Assembly: GCA_029907465.1 (NCBI GenBank)
Contig: JARYLV010000006.1
Location: 1 to 64,000 of the forward strand
Length of the DNA: 64,000 nt
Source of the DNA: Methanomassiliicoccales archaeon
Lineage (GTDB): Archaea; Thermoplasmatota; Thermoplasmata; Methanomassiliicoccales; JACIVX01
Direction: 5' to 3'
The notes under the pieces: generated by a model
The model's database searches: none
What the model was told of the DNA's origin: nothing
What the model saw: the letters and a program-made list of their open reading frames with translations, nothing else
In this document: positions 45,220-54,810 of the stretch, one piece after another
Position numbering within the stretch: the first letter of the stretch is position 1
Layout of the letters: each line of letters starts with the position of its first letter
Translations under genes and position numbers: made by a program

Positions 45220-47432
45220 CTAATTAATGCTCCGTTCTCAATCTCTCCGTCTACAGTGATCGGAATGCCATTATCTGTTAAAAGCGGTAAGCCGACAGAG
45301 GCGTCCTGGGAAGGCAGGAAGACCGCGATCTTGCTACCCTTCTTGAGCACTGCGTTCCTCACTTCGATCTTCACAGATCTACCGATATCTATCGTCCTCG
45401 AGTCGATGACTTCACCAACCAAGAGCCTCAATTTTTGAAAATCGGGGAACGACAAAACTCGATCAGACTGATTCATGCCCGAATTAACTGGTGTACCCAC
45501 TGGAACGTCCTCTGCAGGCGTAAGAAGAATAACCTTGCTGGAATGTTCTGCCGCCAATAACATTCCCTGAGATTCAACTCCTCTTAGTTTGGCGGGTTGC
45601 AAGTTTGTTACAACAACGATTTTCTTTCCAACAAGCTCTTTTTTGTCATAGTAACCTCTCAAACCGGCAACAAGTCTTATTCTTTTCCCGATGTCGACCT
45701 CGAGAACATATAATTTGTCGGCATTTGGATGATCTGCGGCACTGATGATCTGACCAACTTTCAAATTCAATTTTTCAAACTCTTTGAACATTGCTGTTTC
45801 CTCCGTAATCTCGATTTTTGAAAAGAGTGGGCGAGGCTCCTTCAACCTCTGACCTGGAACAACGGGGATAAAGATCCAGTTCCATCCTTTACTCAAAAGG
45901 CTCTCCTCATAACCCAACAAAGACCAAAGATCAAAGGCTGAGCGGGGCAAGAACGGGTAAGAAAGAACAGCGAGTGCTTTGACGATCTCAAGGTTCAAAT
46001 TGAGAACGGATCCACATCGATCCTTGTCTTGTTTCAACAGAGCCCAGGGCGCAACGCCATCAAAAAACTTGTTCCCGAATTGAGCTAGATCCATTACCGC
46101 TTTTAGCGCTTTTTTGAACTGACAGGTTGAAAGATACTGGTCAACCTCCTCTGCCGCGGAAGAAATCGCAGCGGTGACTCTCCTTTTCTCCTCATCCATG
46201 CCATTACACGAAGGGATCGATCCAAAGTTGCGGTAAGTAAAGCTCAGAACCCTGTGATAATAGTTACCAAGCGTAGCCACGAGCTCGTTATTTATTTTGG
46301 CTTCAAAATCATCCCAATCGAATTCACTATCCCTATTTTCCGGCATATTTGCTGTTAAGTAATATCTGATAATATCTGGGTCAAAACGTGAAAGCATGTT
46401 GGGAATATCGATGCTTACCCCCCTGCTCTTCGAGAATTTCTCTCCCTTAAAAGTGAGATATTCATTTGCAGGAACGTCGTATGGAAGGTTAAGACCACCA
46501 TATCCCATCAATATAGCCGGCCAGATAATCGTATGGAACGGAATGTTGTCTTTTCCAAGGAAATAATAGTGCTTGGAATCTGGATCCATCCAAAAATCTT
46601 TCCACTTCTCCGGATTTCCCGTCATTTTAGCCCACTCGATCGATGCAGAGAGATACCCAATGACGGCCTCGAACCATACATAAATGACTTTGTTTTCCCA
46701 GCCAGGTAACGGGACAGGTACTCCCCAAGTCATATCACGGGTGATTGGCCTGTCATTCAATCCTGCCTCAAGCCAATTCCTTGTAAATGTCTGAACATTG
46801 GGCTTCCAATAGGGCTTGTTGCTGACATAGTCCAAAAGAGATTCGTTGAACGCGCTAAGTTTGAAAAAATAGTGTTCCGTTTCTTTAAGCACTGGCCGCG
46901 AGGAGCAAATCGTACAAACCGCATCATTCAGCTCACCGGGGAGGAATGTAGTCCCACACTTGTCACACTGGTCACCTCTGGCCTTTTCGTACCCACAGTT
47001 CCCGCACCGACCTTCCACATACCTATCTGGAAGGAATCTCCCGCATTTTTCGCAGTAATACTGCAGTGTCTCTTTCTTGTAAAGATGTCCTTTTTCAAGA
47101 AGCTTGAGAAAAACGTCGTGTACGACGGCAAAATGATTTTCCGTATGGGTTTTCGTGAAGAGATCAAAAGTGATCGACATACCTCTGATCGCTTCAGAAT
47201 TTATCCGGTGGTATCTCTCCGCAATTTCCTCTGGAGAAACACCTTCCTTTTCAGCTTTGACTGTAACTGGAGTCCCATGCTGATCTGATCCCGAGACCAT
47301 TAAGACCTCATTCCCTTTAAGCCTGTGATACTTAGCAAAAATGTCACCTGGCAGTAGCGAGCCCGCAACGTGTCCTAGATGTATCGGACTGTTTGAATAA
47401 GGCCACGCAGTGCAAACCAGGACCCTAGCCAT
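45216..47432 (-). CDS. metG: Methionyl-tRNA synthetase with duplicated C-terminal OB domain
   Basis: A 738-residue class I aminoacyl-tRNA synthetase that charges tRNA-Met. It has HLGH (HIGH motif) in PIHLGHVAG, two zinc knuckles (CEKCG ... CGNCG; CDKCG ... CTICS), and KFSKS as the KMSKS loop. The helical anticodon domain is followed by an EMAP/Trbp111-type tRNA-binding OB domain (FEKLNLKVGQI ... HPNADKL). About 85 further residues begin with FQKLRLLVGEVIDS, which looks like a second, degenerate copy of that OB domain. The ATG at 47432 (MARVLVCTAWPYSN) is the family start; a TATA element lies at 47461-47471. Confidence 0.95.
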   Translation of the reverse strand: MARVLVCTAWPYSNSPIHLGHVAGSLLPGDIFAKYHRLKGNEVLMVSGSDQHGTPVTVKAEKEGVSPEEIAERYHRINSEAIRGMSITFDLFTKTHTENHFAVVHDVFLKLLEKGHLYKKETLQYYCEKCGRFLPDRYVEGRCGNCGYEKARGDQCDKCGTTFLPGELNDAVCTICSSRPVLKETEHYFFKLSAFNESLLDYVSNKPYWKPNVQTFTRNWLEAGLNDRPITRDMTWGVPVPLPGWENKVIYVWFEAVIGYLSASIEWAKMTGNPEKWKDFWMDPDSKHYYFLGKDNIPFHTIIWPAILMGYGGLNLPYDVPANEYLTFKGEKFSKSRGVSIDIPNMLSRFDPDIIRYYLTANMPENRDSEFDWDDFEAKINNELVATLGNYYHRVLSFTYRNFGSIPSCNGMDEEKRRVTAAISSAAEEVDQYLSTCQFKKALKAVMDLAQFGNKFFDGVAPWALLKQDKDRCGSVLNLNLEIVKALAVLSYPFLPRSAFDLWSLLGYEESLLSKGWNWIFIPVVPGQRLKEPRPLFSKIEITEETAMFKEFEKLNLKVGQIISAADHPNADKLYVLEVDIGKRIRLVAGLRGYYDKKELVGKKIVVVTNLQPAKLRGVESQGMLLAAEHSSKVILLTPAEDVPVGTPVNSGMNQSDRVLSFPDFQKLRLLVGEVIDSRTIDIGRSVKIEVRNAVLKKGSKIAVFLPSQDASVGLPLLTDNGIPITVDGEIENGALIR

Positions 47433-48143
47433 ATGGAACGAGGGTGAATGAATCACATAGGATTTAAGTTTGACCATTTACACCACAAACAGTGAACAAA
47501 AGATCCAGAAACGGCGATCTAAGTTTGAAGAAAAAAGACGATGCCCACTTTTGACAGTTTACGGTCGAAAGAACTAAAAGACTCAGCAAATCCCAAAAAA
47601 AAGACCACAACCCTCGAAAACAATATTGGCAGATCTTCGAGTTCCTGCATAGCGCCCTAAGAAGTTTCATGATGACATTGGAATAATATAAAGGATAGAG
47701 AATATAAGGGATAAAGAAACGGGTTTTCGAATCGCCATGCATATCCATATTATATGCCGTTCATCTATAGAATAGAATGGCCTGTGTCGTATTTTTCTTT
47801 ATAGCATAATCAAATGAGATCAAACAATAAATAAGAGCATTTAATGTTTGAATAGCAGAAATTAAACCGTTGGTCCAATCTATGAATACTATTTTCGCCT
47901 TATTTTTCAGCATTTCGATAGATTCCTATCATACCACGTAAAGACCATGCTAGTGGAAATCTTTTGATTACTCGGTCAAACGGATCGTGTCCGAACCGAA
48001 TTCCATAGATTTCCTGAGTCACTCTGTTCGCATGCCGTTTAGAAGAATCGCAGCCAGACATAAGGCTTTGATGCTCAGGTATTGAGCGACATAAGATCAT
48101 GCGATTAGGAACTTTTTTTAATAGCATCATTATTGCTGAGAAT
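47433..48143. other. Long AT-rich divergent intergenic region
   Basis: About 710 bases between metG and the ABCE1 gene. It contains the metG TATA (47461-47471, minus) and the ABCE1 TATA (48113-48123, plus). Minus frames at 47464-47748 and 47900-48166 are not recognisable; the second has a somewhat protein-like C-terminal half in a more GC-balanced patch (47930-48090) and could be a gene remnant or an RNA gene. Confidence 0.4.
48113..48123 (+). promoter_or_regulatory. TATA box of the ABCE1 gene
   Basis: TTTTTTAATAG centred about 26 bases before the GTG at 48144, consistent with a leaderless transcript and supporting that start over the upstream ATG at 48099. Confidence 0.5.
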
Positions 48144-49913
48144 GTGCGGATTGCGACATTGCTCAAAGATCGTTGTCAGCCAAAGAAGTGCAATTTGGAG
48201 TGCATCAAGTACTGCCCGAAAGTCAGAACTGGTGTCGAAACCATCGTAATTGGAGAGAGAGGAAAACCTGTCATTTCCGAAGAACTCTGCGTGGGATGTG
48301 GTATTTGTGTTCATAAGTGTCCCTTTGAGGCGATAAAGATTATTGGTCTACCAGAAGAGCTGGAAAAGGATCTGGTACATCAGTATGGTCGGAATGCCTT
48401 CAGGTTATACAGGCTTCCTGTACCTAAAGAAGGGATGGTCACAGGTATACTTGGACCAAACGGGATTGGTAAAACGACAGCACTCAAGCTCCTATCAGGT
48501 GAAGAAGTGCCGAACCTTGGCAATTACGAAAATCCTCCTTCGAAAACAGAGGTTCTCGAGCACTTCGCTGGATCGGAACTCCATGATTATTTAGAAAAAC
48601 TATACTCGGGCGACATCAAAGTTTCATTTAAGCCGCAATATGTCGATAAGATTCCAACAGCCTACAAAGGTCGCACACGGGATCTTCTCTCACGAGTGGC
48701 CGAACGCATGTCTATCCATGAGGTTGCAGAAAGACTCGATATAACAGACACACTTGATCGAGATCTAGGGGAGCTTTCTGGCGGGGAATTGCAGAGGGTT
48801 GCAATTGCCGCGGCACTGCTGAAGGATGCTGACATTTACTTCTTCGATGAACCCTCATCATATCTCGACATCAGCCAAAGACTCAAAGTCGCGCGGATCA
48901 TTCAATCATTAAGTCAAGGGAGACATGTAGTCGTCATAGAACATGACCTCGCAATCCTTGATTTCCTCGCAGATAACGTATATCTTGTCTATGGTTCGGA
49001 GGGCGCTTACGGCGTCTTCGCTCAGCCCAGGCAAGTGCGCGTAGCGATTAATGTATATCTTCAAGGTTATCTCGCTGAAGAGAACATCCGGTTCCGAGAA
49101 CGAATGATTGAATTCGAGGTCAGACCCCCTAAAGAGACCTGGCAAAGTGCCGTGCTTCTTGAATTCGGACCACTGGGATACCAGTACCCTGGGTTCAGCC
49201 TGAAGGTCGAGCGCGGGTCGATCAGAGTGGGTGAAACCGTCGGTGTCGTCGGACCGAACGCAATCGGAAAAACAACATTTGTTAAAATGCTCGCAGGTGT
49301 TCTGAAACCAACAATGGGATCGATTGATCGAAACGTCAAGGTGAGCTACAAACCTCAATACATAACTCCAGATTTCGAGGGAACGGTGAAAGAGCTCTTC
49401 CATACGCTCGTCAAAGACTTTTTTGAATCAGGTTTTTTCAAAAGCGAGATCGCAGAACCACTTGGCCTCACTCACCTATATGAAAAACAGGTCTCAACGC
49501 TTGCGGGAGGCGAACTGCAACGAGTCGCAATTGCTCTCTGTCTTTCAAGAGAGGCGGACATCTACCTTCTTGACGAGCCGTCTGCATATCTTGACTCGAA
49601 TCAAAGAATGGAGGCTGCAAAGACATTAAGAAGGGTGATGGAGAAGCAGGGAAAAAGCGCGCTCGTCGTCGATCACGACATATATTTCCTTGACATGGTC
49701 TCCGACTCTATTATGGTCTTTTCAGGTGTGCCGGGAAAGGAAGGACTCGGAAAAGGACCCTTCGACATGCGCACAGGGATGAACCTCTTTCTCAAGGATG
49801 TCGGTGTGACATTTCGACGAGACAATGAAACCAACAGACCCAGGATCAACAAGCTAGATTCAAGACTTGATAGGGAACAGAAAGAAAGGGGAGAATATTA
49901 TTATTCCTCCTGA
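48144..49913 (+). CDS. Ribosome-recycling ATPase ABCE1 (Rli1)
   Basis: A 589-residue twin-ATPase that splits ribosomes after termination. Two N-terminal 4Fe-4S clusters (CQPKKCNLECIKYCP; CVGCGICVHKCP) precede two ABC modules with Walker A GPNGIGKTT and GPNAIGKTT, signatures LSGGELQRVAIAAAL and LAGGELQRVAIALCL, and Walker B/D-loops FFDEPSSYLD and LLDEPSAYLD. The hinge and C-terminal lobe are complete. The family start VRIATLLKDRCQPKKC fixes the GTG at 48144. The end overlaps the convergent DedA gene by 13 bases. Confidence 0.97.
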   Translation: MRIATLLKDRCQPKKCNLECIKYCPKVRTGVETIVIGERGKPVISEELCVGCGICVHKCPFEAIKIIGLPEELEKDLVHQYGRNAFRLYRLPVPKEGMVTGILGPNGIGKTTALKLLSGEEVPNLGNYENPPSKTEVLEHFAGSELHDYLEKLYSGDIKVSFKPQYVDKIPTAYKGRTRDLLSRVAERMSIHEVAERLDITDTLDRDLGELSGGELQRVAIAAALLKDADIYFFDEPSSYLDISQRLKVARIIQSLSQGRHVVVIEHDLAILDFLADNVYLVYGSEGAYGVFAQPRQVRVAINVYLQGYLAEENIRFRERMIEFEVRPPKETWQSAVLLEFGPLGYQYPGFSLKVERGSIRVGETVGVVGPNAIGKTTFVKMLAGVLKPTMGSIDRNVKVSYKPQYITPDFEGTVKELFHTLVKDFFESGFFKSEIAEPLGLTHLYEKQVSTLAGGELQRVAIALCLSREADIYLLDEPSAYLDSNQRMEAAKTLRRVMEKQGKSALVVDHDIYFLDMVSDSIMVFSGVPGKEGLGKGPFDMRTGMNLFLKDVGVTFRRDNETNRPRINKLDSRLDREQKERGEYYYSS

Positions 49914-50533
49914 TGAATTAATTGCTTCTTCATTTTGTTCTTTCTTCTGAGAAGAAACCATATCAGTACCACGAGGACTATGACAACAATGATCAAGTCA
50001 AATCCACGGAAAATTTCCAAGATTGTTTCCCATGAGGGTCCGAGCGCGAACCCTACATAGACCAAAATGAAACACCACGGTAGAGAGCCGAAAAAACTCA
50101 GAATCACGAAACGCGAAAAATTCATTTTAGCCATTCCAGCGGGTAAAGAAATGAACGTCCGGATAATTGGCAACAATCGACTTAAGAAAACAATCGCATC
50201 ACCGTACTTAGAGAATAAACGTTCAGCTGCCACGAGCGCTCTTTCATCGAACAAAACATATCTTCCATAGCGCACGACGAATGCTCGTCCGCCATAAAGT
50301 CCTATGATATAGGAAATTATTGACCCTAATGTGCAACCTATAGCACCAGCTAATGAAGCCGCAACAATATCCATCTTTCCTTCGTAGACAAGCCAACCCG
50401 AAAAGGGCAGTATGATTTCGCTTGGAAGTGGCACATTAGCGCTTTCTAAAGCCATTAACAAAACGATGCCGGGATAACCAAGATCGAGTATGAGGTTCTT
50501 GACGAAGATTATCACTGATTCGATGATACCCAT
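49901..50533 (-). CDS. DedA-family membrane protein
   Basis: A 210-residue integral membrane protein of the DedA/VTT family, with four to five hydrophobic segments. It has the characteristic ESANVPLPSEIILPFSG (the acidic E near the re-entrant loop) and FLSRLLPIIRTFISLPAGMAKM with the conserved arginines. DedA proteins are linked to lipid-carrier recycling and proton-dependent membrane homeostasis. A basic tail (RRKNKMKK) is on the cytosolic side. Convergent with ABCE1. Confidence 0.9.
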   Translation of the reverse strand: MGIIESVIIFVKNLILDLGYPGIVLLMALESANVPLPSEIILPFSGWLVYEGKMDIVAASLAGAIGCTLGSIISYIIGLYGGRAFVVRYGRYVLFDERALVAAERLFSKYGDAIVFLSRLLPIIRTFISLPAGMAKMNFSRFVILSFFGSLPWCFILVYVGFALGPSWETILEIFRGFDLIIVVIVLVVLIWFLLRRKNKMKKQLIHQEE

Positions 50534-50680
50534 TATAAAGAGGAATCATGTACCTTTATTAAAATATTGACAATGAAACAGCAGAGTCATTTTCGTACAA
50601 GTGGCTACTTGAGGTCCGAGATGAACATGATCCAGAAAGTTTAGATATTTGTTCCTCTACTTTTTTTATGTGGCGATCTC

Positions 50681-51865
50681 ATGAAGGGTGTGAAAATAGC
50701 AGAGGACGTTTTTTGGGTCGGAGCAATCGATTGGAATGTGAGGAATTTTCATGGTTATAAAACTCCGAGGGGTACAACCTATAATGCATATCTGATAACT
50801 GGTGAAAAAAATGTTCTCATTGATACGGTGAAAAGACCATTCTTTGACCAAATGATCGAACGGATAAGATCAATCACCAATCCAAAAGACATAAGTTTGA
50901 TCATTTCCAACCATGTGGAAATGGATCACTCAGGAAGTCTGCCTCTTGCTCAACAATTAACAGGCGCAAAGATCTTGGCTTCGAAGAGGGGGGTCGAAGG
51001 ATTATCGCTTCATTATGATAATCTCGATGTCCAAGAAGTCCATGACGGACAGGAACTGAAAATTGGGAATTTGACATTGAAGTTCATTGAGACGCCTATG
51101 CTCCATTGGCCCGACTCGATGTTCACGTTTCTCGTCGAAAGAGGAATTCTCTTCACCATGGATGGTTTCGGACAGCATCTTGCAACATTGAAAAGATTCG
51201 ATGACGAAGTTGATCCATCTGTCCTTGACTATGAATCGGCGAAATACTATGCTAATATTTTGATGCCATTTGGCTCACAAGTTCTCAAAACATTCGAAAA
51301 GGTGAAAGATCTTCCAATAAAAATATTGGCGACTTCTCATGGAATTATCTGGCGGAAGGATCCTAACAAGATCATCAGTCGTTACCTGTCTTGGGCAAAG
51401 GGAGAAACGAAGGAAAAAGCAGTGGTCGTATATGATACAATGTGGGGGAGTACCCAAGTGATGGCAGAATTGATTGCTGAAGGCATCGCATCTGAAGGGG
51501 TTGAAACAAGAGTGTTCAGGATATCAGACAGCGATAGAAGTGAGATTATGACCGAAGTTCTTGATGCGCGTGCTGTGGTAATTGGATCACCAACGCTCAA
51601 TAATGGTCCATTTCCCACTGTTGCAGATTTTGTCGTTTACCTCAAGGGACTCAGACCGAGAGGTAAAATTGGAGCATTTTTCGGTTCATATGGTTGGGGT
51701 GGTGGTGCGGTCAAAGCTTTGCGAGAACAAGCGGAAAAGGCCGGAATGATCATGCTTGAGGATCTGGAAATCCAGTATGTTCCCAGAGGTGAGAAAATAG
51801 CAAAATGCATGGAATACGGGAAGATGATCAGTGAAAAGATCAAGTCGAGTGAAATGAAAATTTAG
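50681..51865 (+). CDS. fprA: A-type flavoprotein (flavodiiron oxidase, FprA-like)
   Basis: A 394-residue flavodiiron protein that reduces O2 (or NO) to water, protecting anaerobes. The metallo-beta-lactamase diiron site is intact: NHVEMDHSG (HxExDH), LHWPDSM, MDGFGQH and TSHGIIWR. A C-terminal flavodoxin domain (about 255-390) has the FMN phosphate loop YDTMWGST and GSPTLNNGPFPT. In methanogens the donor is F420H2; here a desulforedoxin gene follows 33 bases downstream and could be the donor or a companion defence protein. Confidence 0.94.
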   Translation: MKGVKIAEDVFWVGAIDWNVRNFHGYKTPRGTTYNAYLITGEKNVLIDTVKRPFFDQMIERIRSITNPKDISLIISNHVEMDHSGSLPLAQQLTGAKILASKRGVEGLSLHYDNLDVQEVHDGQELKIGNLTLKFIETPMLHWPDSMFTFLVERGILFTMDGFGQHLATLKRFDDEVDPSVLDYESAKYYANILMPFGSQVLKTFEKVKDLPIKILATSHGIIWRKDPNKIISRYLSWAKGETKEKAVVVYDTMWGSTQVMAELIAEGIASEGVETRVFRISDSDRSEIMTEVLDARAVVIGSPTLNNGPFPTVADFVVYLKGLRPRGKIGAFFGSYGWGGGAVKALREQAEKAGMIMLEDLEIQYVPRGEKIAKCMEYGKMISEKIKSSEMKI

Positions 51866-51898
51866 AATTTAAGAGCTAGATCAAATGGAGGAAGAGAA

Positions 51899-52012
51899 AT
51901 GACGAACATTGGGGAAACATACCTTTGCGAAATCTGTGGCAATAAGGTCAAAGTGTTGGAGGCCGGAAGAGGGAAGCTGGTTTGCTGTGGCCAAGAGATG
52001 AGACGCTTGTAG
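51899..52012 (+). CDS. Desulforedoxin-type one-iron protein (37 residues)
   Basis: A complete 37-residue protein with the desulforedoxin fold: CEIC near the start and the adjacent pair VCCGQEM near the end, four Cys for one Fe(SCys)4 centre. It corresponds to free-standing desulforedoxin or to the N-terminal domain of 2Fe-superoxide reductase without its catalytic domain. The ATG at 51899 follows GGAGGAAGAG. It lies 33 bases after fprA, almost surely co-transcribed, and may be an electron carrier for FprA. Confidence 0.87.
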   Translation: MTNIGETYLCEICGNKVKVLEAGRGKLVCCGQEMRRL

Positions 52013-52185
52013 AATCTCATTAGTTTTTCATTTTTAGGACTTTACCACAGAGGATTCAGGAAATCGATCGTGTCAGTAAGAGTGAATTTCGGCTTTCAGA
52101 ATGTATGGTCAAATCCACAATTCCTAAGCATTCAGACCAATCAGTGAAAAGTACATAAAGGGTTTTTTGACTCAAAATGCCCGAA

Positions 52186-52197
52186 TGGTATATATCA
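52186..52197 (+). promoter_or_regulatory. TATA box of second PHP gene
   Basis: GGTATATATCAT about 28 bases before the ATG at 52220; the transcript is expected to be leaderless or nearly so. Confidence 0.5.
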
Positions 52198-52219
52198 TTG
52201 AATATGATATCATGTCCGG

Positions 52220-53119
52220 ATGGAGAGTCGAGCTGACATTCATGTTCATACAAAGTACTCAGGAATCGCAAGGCTCGGTTTTTTGAGATTCCCTGAATCT
52301 GTCGTCGAACCTCGAGATGCGGTGAGAAAGGCGAGATCAGTGGGCCTCAAAGTTCTGTGCATCACTGATCACAACACGATTTTCGGTGCGTGCAAAGCAC
52401 AAGAATTCGCTAAGGAAAACGACATTGATGTCGTCATCGGAGAAGAAATCAGCACGCTGGAAGGCGAAATCATAGGCCTTTATCTAAATGAAGAGGTTCC
52501 GCCTCATTTGACCGTAGAAGAGACGATCGACAGAATCAGGTCTCAGGACGGCATTGTCATCGCACCTCATCCTTTCAGTCTTCACTGCCCTAGTCTCGGC
52601 GAGAGAATCGAGAGTCTTGACGTTGACGCGATCGAGACGATCAACGCAGGGCACATTGATGGATATGCAAACAACTTGGCGGCCGAGCGAAGTAAGTCTG
52701 GAAAATGGGCAATTGTTGGCGGAAGCGATTCACACGCACTTAGTACGATTGCTTATGCGTATACGACCTTCGATGGTGAGAATGCAGAGGATCTCAGGGG
52801 AGCAATTCTCAAAAAAAAGACAGATGCGAGTGGTGTAAGAATGCCACTCCAGAAGGCAATCTCCTGGAGTGTCGGCGTGGTTTTCGCATCCGACGTGATG
52901 ATCTTGAGATCGATTTTCGGGATGATCAAACAAGTTGACCTACACGATCCCGTAATTAAGAAAATCAGTCTCATGAGCACTGGGAAAAAAATGCTCGCTC
53001 TATTTGGATCGATCATTTATTTGACACCACCAATTCCATATCTTTGTGCTATTACTGGCGAGCGCTTTCTGAAGAGATTAGCCAAGAGACACGAAACTGA
53101 AAACGGCGGCAAGCCTTAG
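52220..53119 (+). CDS. PHP-domain phosphoesterase with C-terminal extension
   Basis: A 299-residue PHP protein. Metal ligands are in DIHVHTKYSG, TDHNTIFG, GEEISTLEGEI, APHPFSLH and GGSDSHALSTI. It is homologous to the protein at 44557 but carries about 80 more C-terminal residues including a moderately hydrophobic stretch (ALFGSIIYLTPPIPYL), which might associate with the membrane. No neighbouring gene points to a substrate. Confidence 0.85.
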   Translation: MESRADIHVHTKYSGIARLGFLRFPESVVEPRDAVRKARSVGLKVLCITDHNTIFGACKAQEFAKENDIDVVIGEEISTLEGEIIGLYLNEEVPPHLTVEETIDRIRSQDGIVIAPHPFSLHCPSLGERIESLDVDAIETINAGHIDGYANNLAAERSKSGKWAIVGGSDSHALSTIAYAYTTFDGENAEDLRGAILKKKTDASGVRMPLQKAISWSVGVVFASDVMILRSIFGMIKQVDLHDPVIKKISLMSTGKKMLALFGSIIYLTPPIPYLCAITGERFLKRLAKRHETENGGKP

Positions 53120-53327
53120 TATGCGAAGGGAGTTCAAATGACCGTATGATCTATGTGAAAATGCTCATACGGCTTCTGAACTGAAAAGAACATTGATGGT
53201 AATGGATTGTGACCTTGTCATTACTGAGTTAATAATCCTCTCCCCCGATTTTGACTGGTCATTAATCCTCGACACCCTAATCCCTTTCATAAGCATGCCG
53301 AGCTCAATCATAGTCCACACGGTACTA

Positions 53328-54725
53328 TCATTGATGCGATTGGTCATGTCCACGAGGGTGCAACCTTGCAAAGGCCCCGACGACGGCTTCGCTGAGCGCT
53401 GGATGAATTGTCTGGCTCCGTGCTATCGGAAGGTACGATTGATCGCCGGCATTCATGAGATAGACAAGTGACTGGAGGAGTATTGCGGCCTCCGATCCGA
53501 CAATACTTGCACCAAGGATCTTTCTTGTTGCCGACTCGACAATCACTTTTACAAAACCATTTTCTTCAGCCATGGCGTAACCTTTTGCACAGCTTGAATA
53601 CATGTTGATTCCAACGAGGATATCATAACCCCGTTTCACCGCTTCGGCTTCGGTCAAACCAACGCTTGCGACTTGTGGATAACAGAAAACGGCGTGAGGA
53701 ACGGCATGCTCATCCACCGGGACTTTTATTGTCCCGAAAGCGTTATTCCACGCGATCTCGCTCTCATAATTTGCCGTGTGACGGTACATATTCCTTCCAA
53801 TAACATCGCCAAACGCCCACACACCGGGAACGTTTGTTTCGAGAAACTGGTTGACAACAATGTACCCATTATTGTCGAGTGCTATGCCACCAGCCTCAGC
53901 ACGGACTAGATCAGCGTTGCTTCTCACTCCCGTCGCAACAAGGATTTTCTCTGCCTCCACCTCATTCTTTGCACCGGTCTCACGATTCTTGAAAATAATC
54001 GTATGCCGTTTCCTTCCTTTGTTGATCTCGATAACTTCCTGATTAACCCGGATATCTATGAAGCGTGACATCTCTTTAAGAACAAGCGCACTTACCTCAG
54101 GCTCTTCTTTTGGTAAGAGACGGGGGTTTCGACCAATGATCGTCACAGTTGTTCCGAAAGCAGAGAAAAAGTGAGCAAATTCGCATGCCTTATAGCCTCC
54201 TCCAAGAATAACAAGACTTTTCGGCAAGCGATCGATGTCAAAGACCGTTTCTGAGGTGAGATAACCAGCATCTTCAAGACCCGGAATCTCCGGGACGCGT
54301 GTTCTCGCACCACACGCGATCATAATCTTCTCAGCGCGGATTTTTTCATCACCGACCTGTATCATTTTTCGATCAATGAAATAGCCAGTCATATGATAAA
54401 AATCAAGTTCCTCATCCGCCTGAACTGCCCTTTCCATCTGTTGGCGATCATGAAGGATAAGATTCCACATTCTCTTTCTTACGATTTCGTAATCGGTACG
54501 AATTACTTCAGCCGTTACTCCTACCTTATGTGAATCTCCTATTAATCGAATGACATCTGCGGGATAAGTCCATATCTTACTGGGAATGCAACCCCGATTA
54601 AGACATGTACCGCCGAGAGGCCCGTTTTCAATGAGAGCGACGCGCAAACCCGCTCGACGAGCACGATCAACGACGTTCATACCAGCGCCAGAGCCGATGA
54701 CGATGAGATCATATTCCTTGACCAT
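53328..54725 (-). CDS. Pyridine nucleotide-disulfide oxidoreductase (dihydrolipoamide dehydrogenase-like)
   Basis: A 465-residue class I flavin disulfide reductase. It has N-terminal FAD loop VIGSGAGMNVVDRA, redox disulfide GGTCLNRGCIPSK (CxxxxC), the NAD(P) site VILGGGYKACEFAHFF, ATGVRSNADL, and a C-terminal dimer domain with HPALSEAV, where His is the active-site base. Lipoamide dehydrogenase, mercuric reductase-like and mycothione reductase-like enzymes share this layout. No 2-oxoacid dehydrogenase or lipoyl genes are nearby, so a different disulfide or a metal could be the substrate. Confidence 0.88.
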   Translation of the reverse strand: MVKEYDLIVIGSGAGMNVVDRARRAGLRVALIENGPLGGTCLNRGCIPSKIWTYPADVIRLIGDSHKVGVTAEVIRTDYEIVRKRMWNLILHDRQQMERAVQADEELDFYHMTGYFIDRKMIQVGDEKIRAEKIMIACGARTRVPEIPGLEDAGYLTSETVFDIDRLPKSLVILGGGYKACEFAHFFSAFGTTVTIIGRNPRLLPKEEPEVSALVLKEMSRFIDIRVNQEVIEINKGRKRHTIIFKNRETGAKNEVEAEKILVATGVRSNADLVRAEAGGIALDNNGYIVVNQFLETNVPGVWAFGDVIGRNMYRHTANYESEIAWNNAFGTIKVPVDEHAVPHAVFCYPQVASVGLTEAEAVKRGYDILVGINMYSSCAKGYAMAEENGFVKVIVESATRKILGASIVGSEAAILLQSLVYLMNAGDQSYLPIARSQTIHPALSEAVVGAFARLHPRGHDQSHQ

Positions 54726-54810
54726 GTCGATTAAAAAATTATGAAACGCATGCGTTATAATTCTTTCCTGTTGAAGGATTCTACGTTGAACAATTTTTAT
54801 GATTAGCTCT

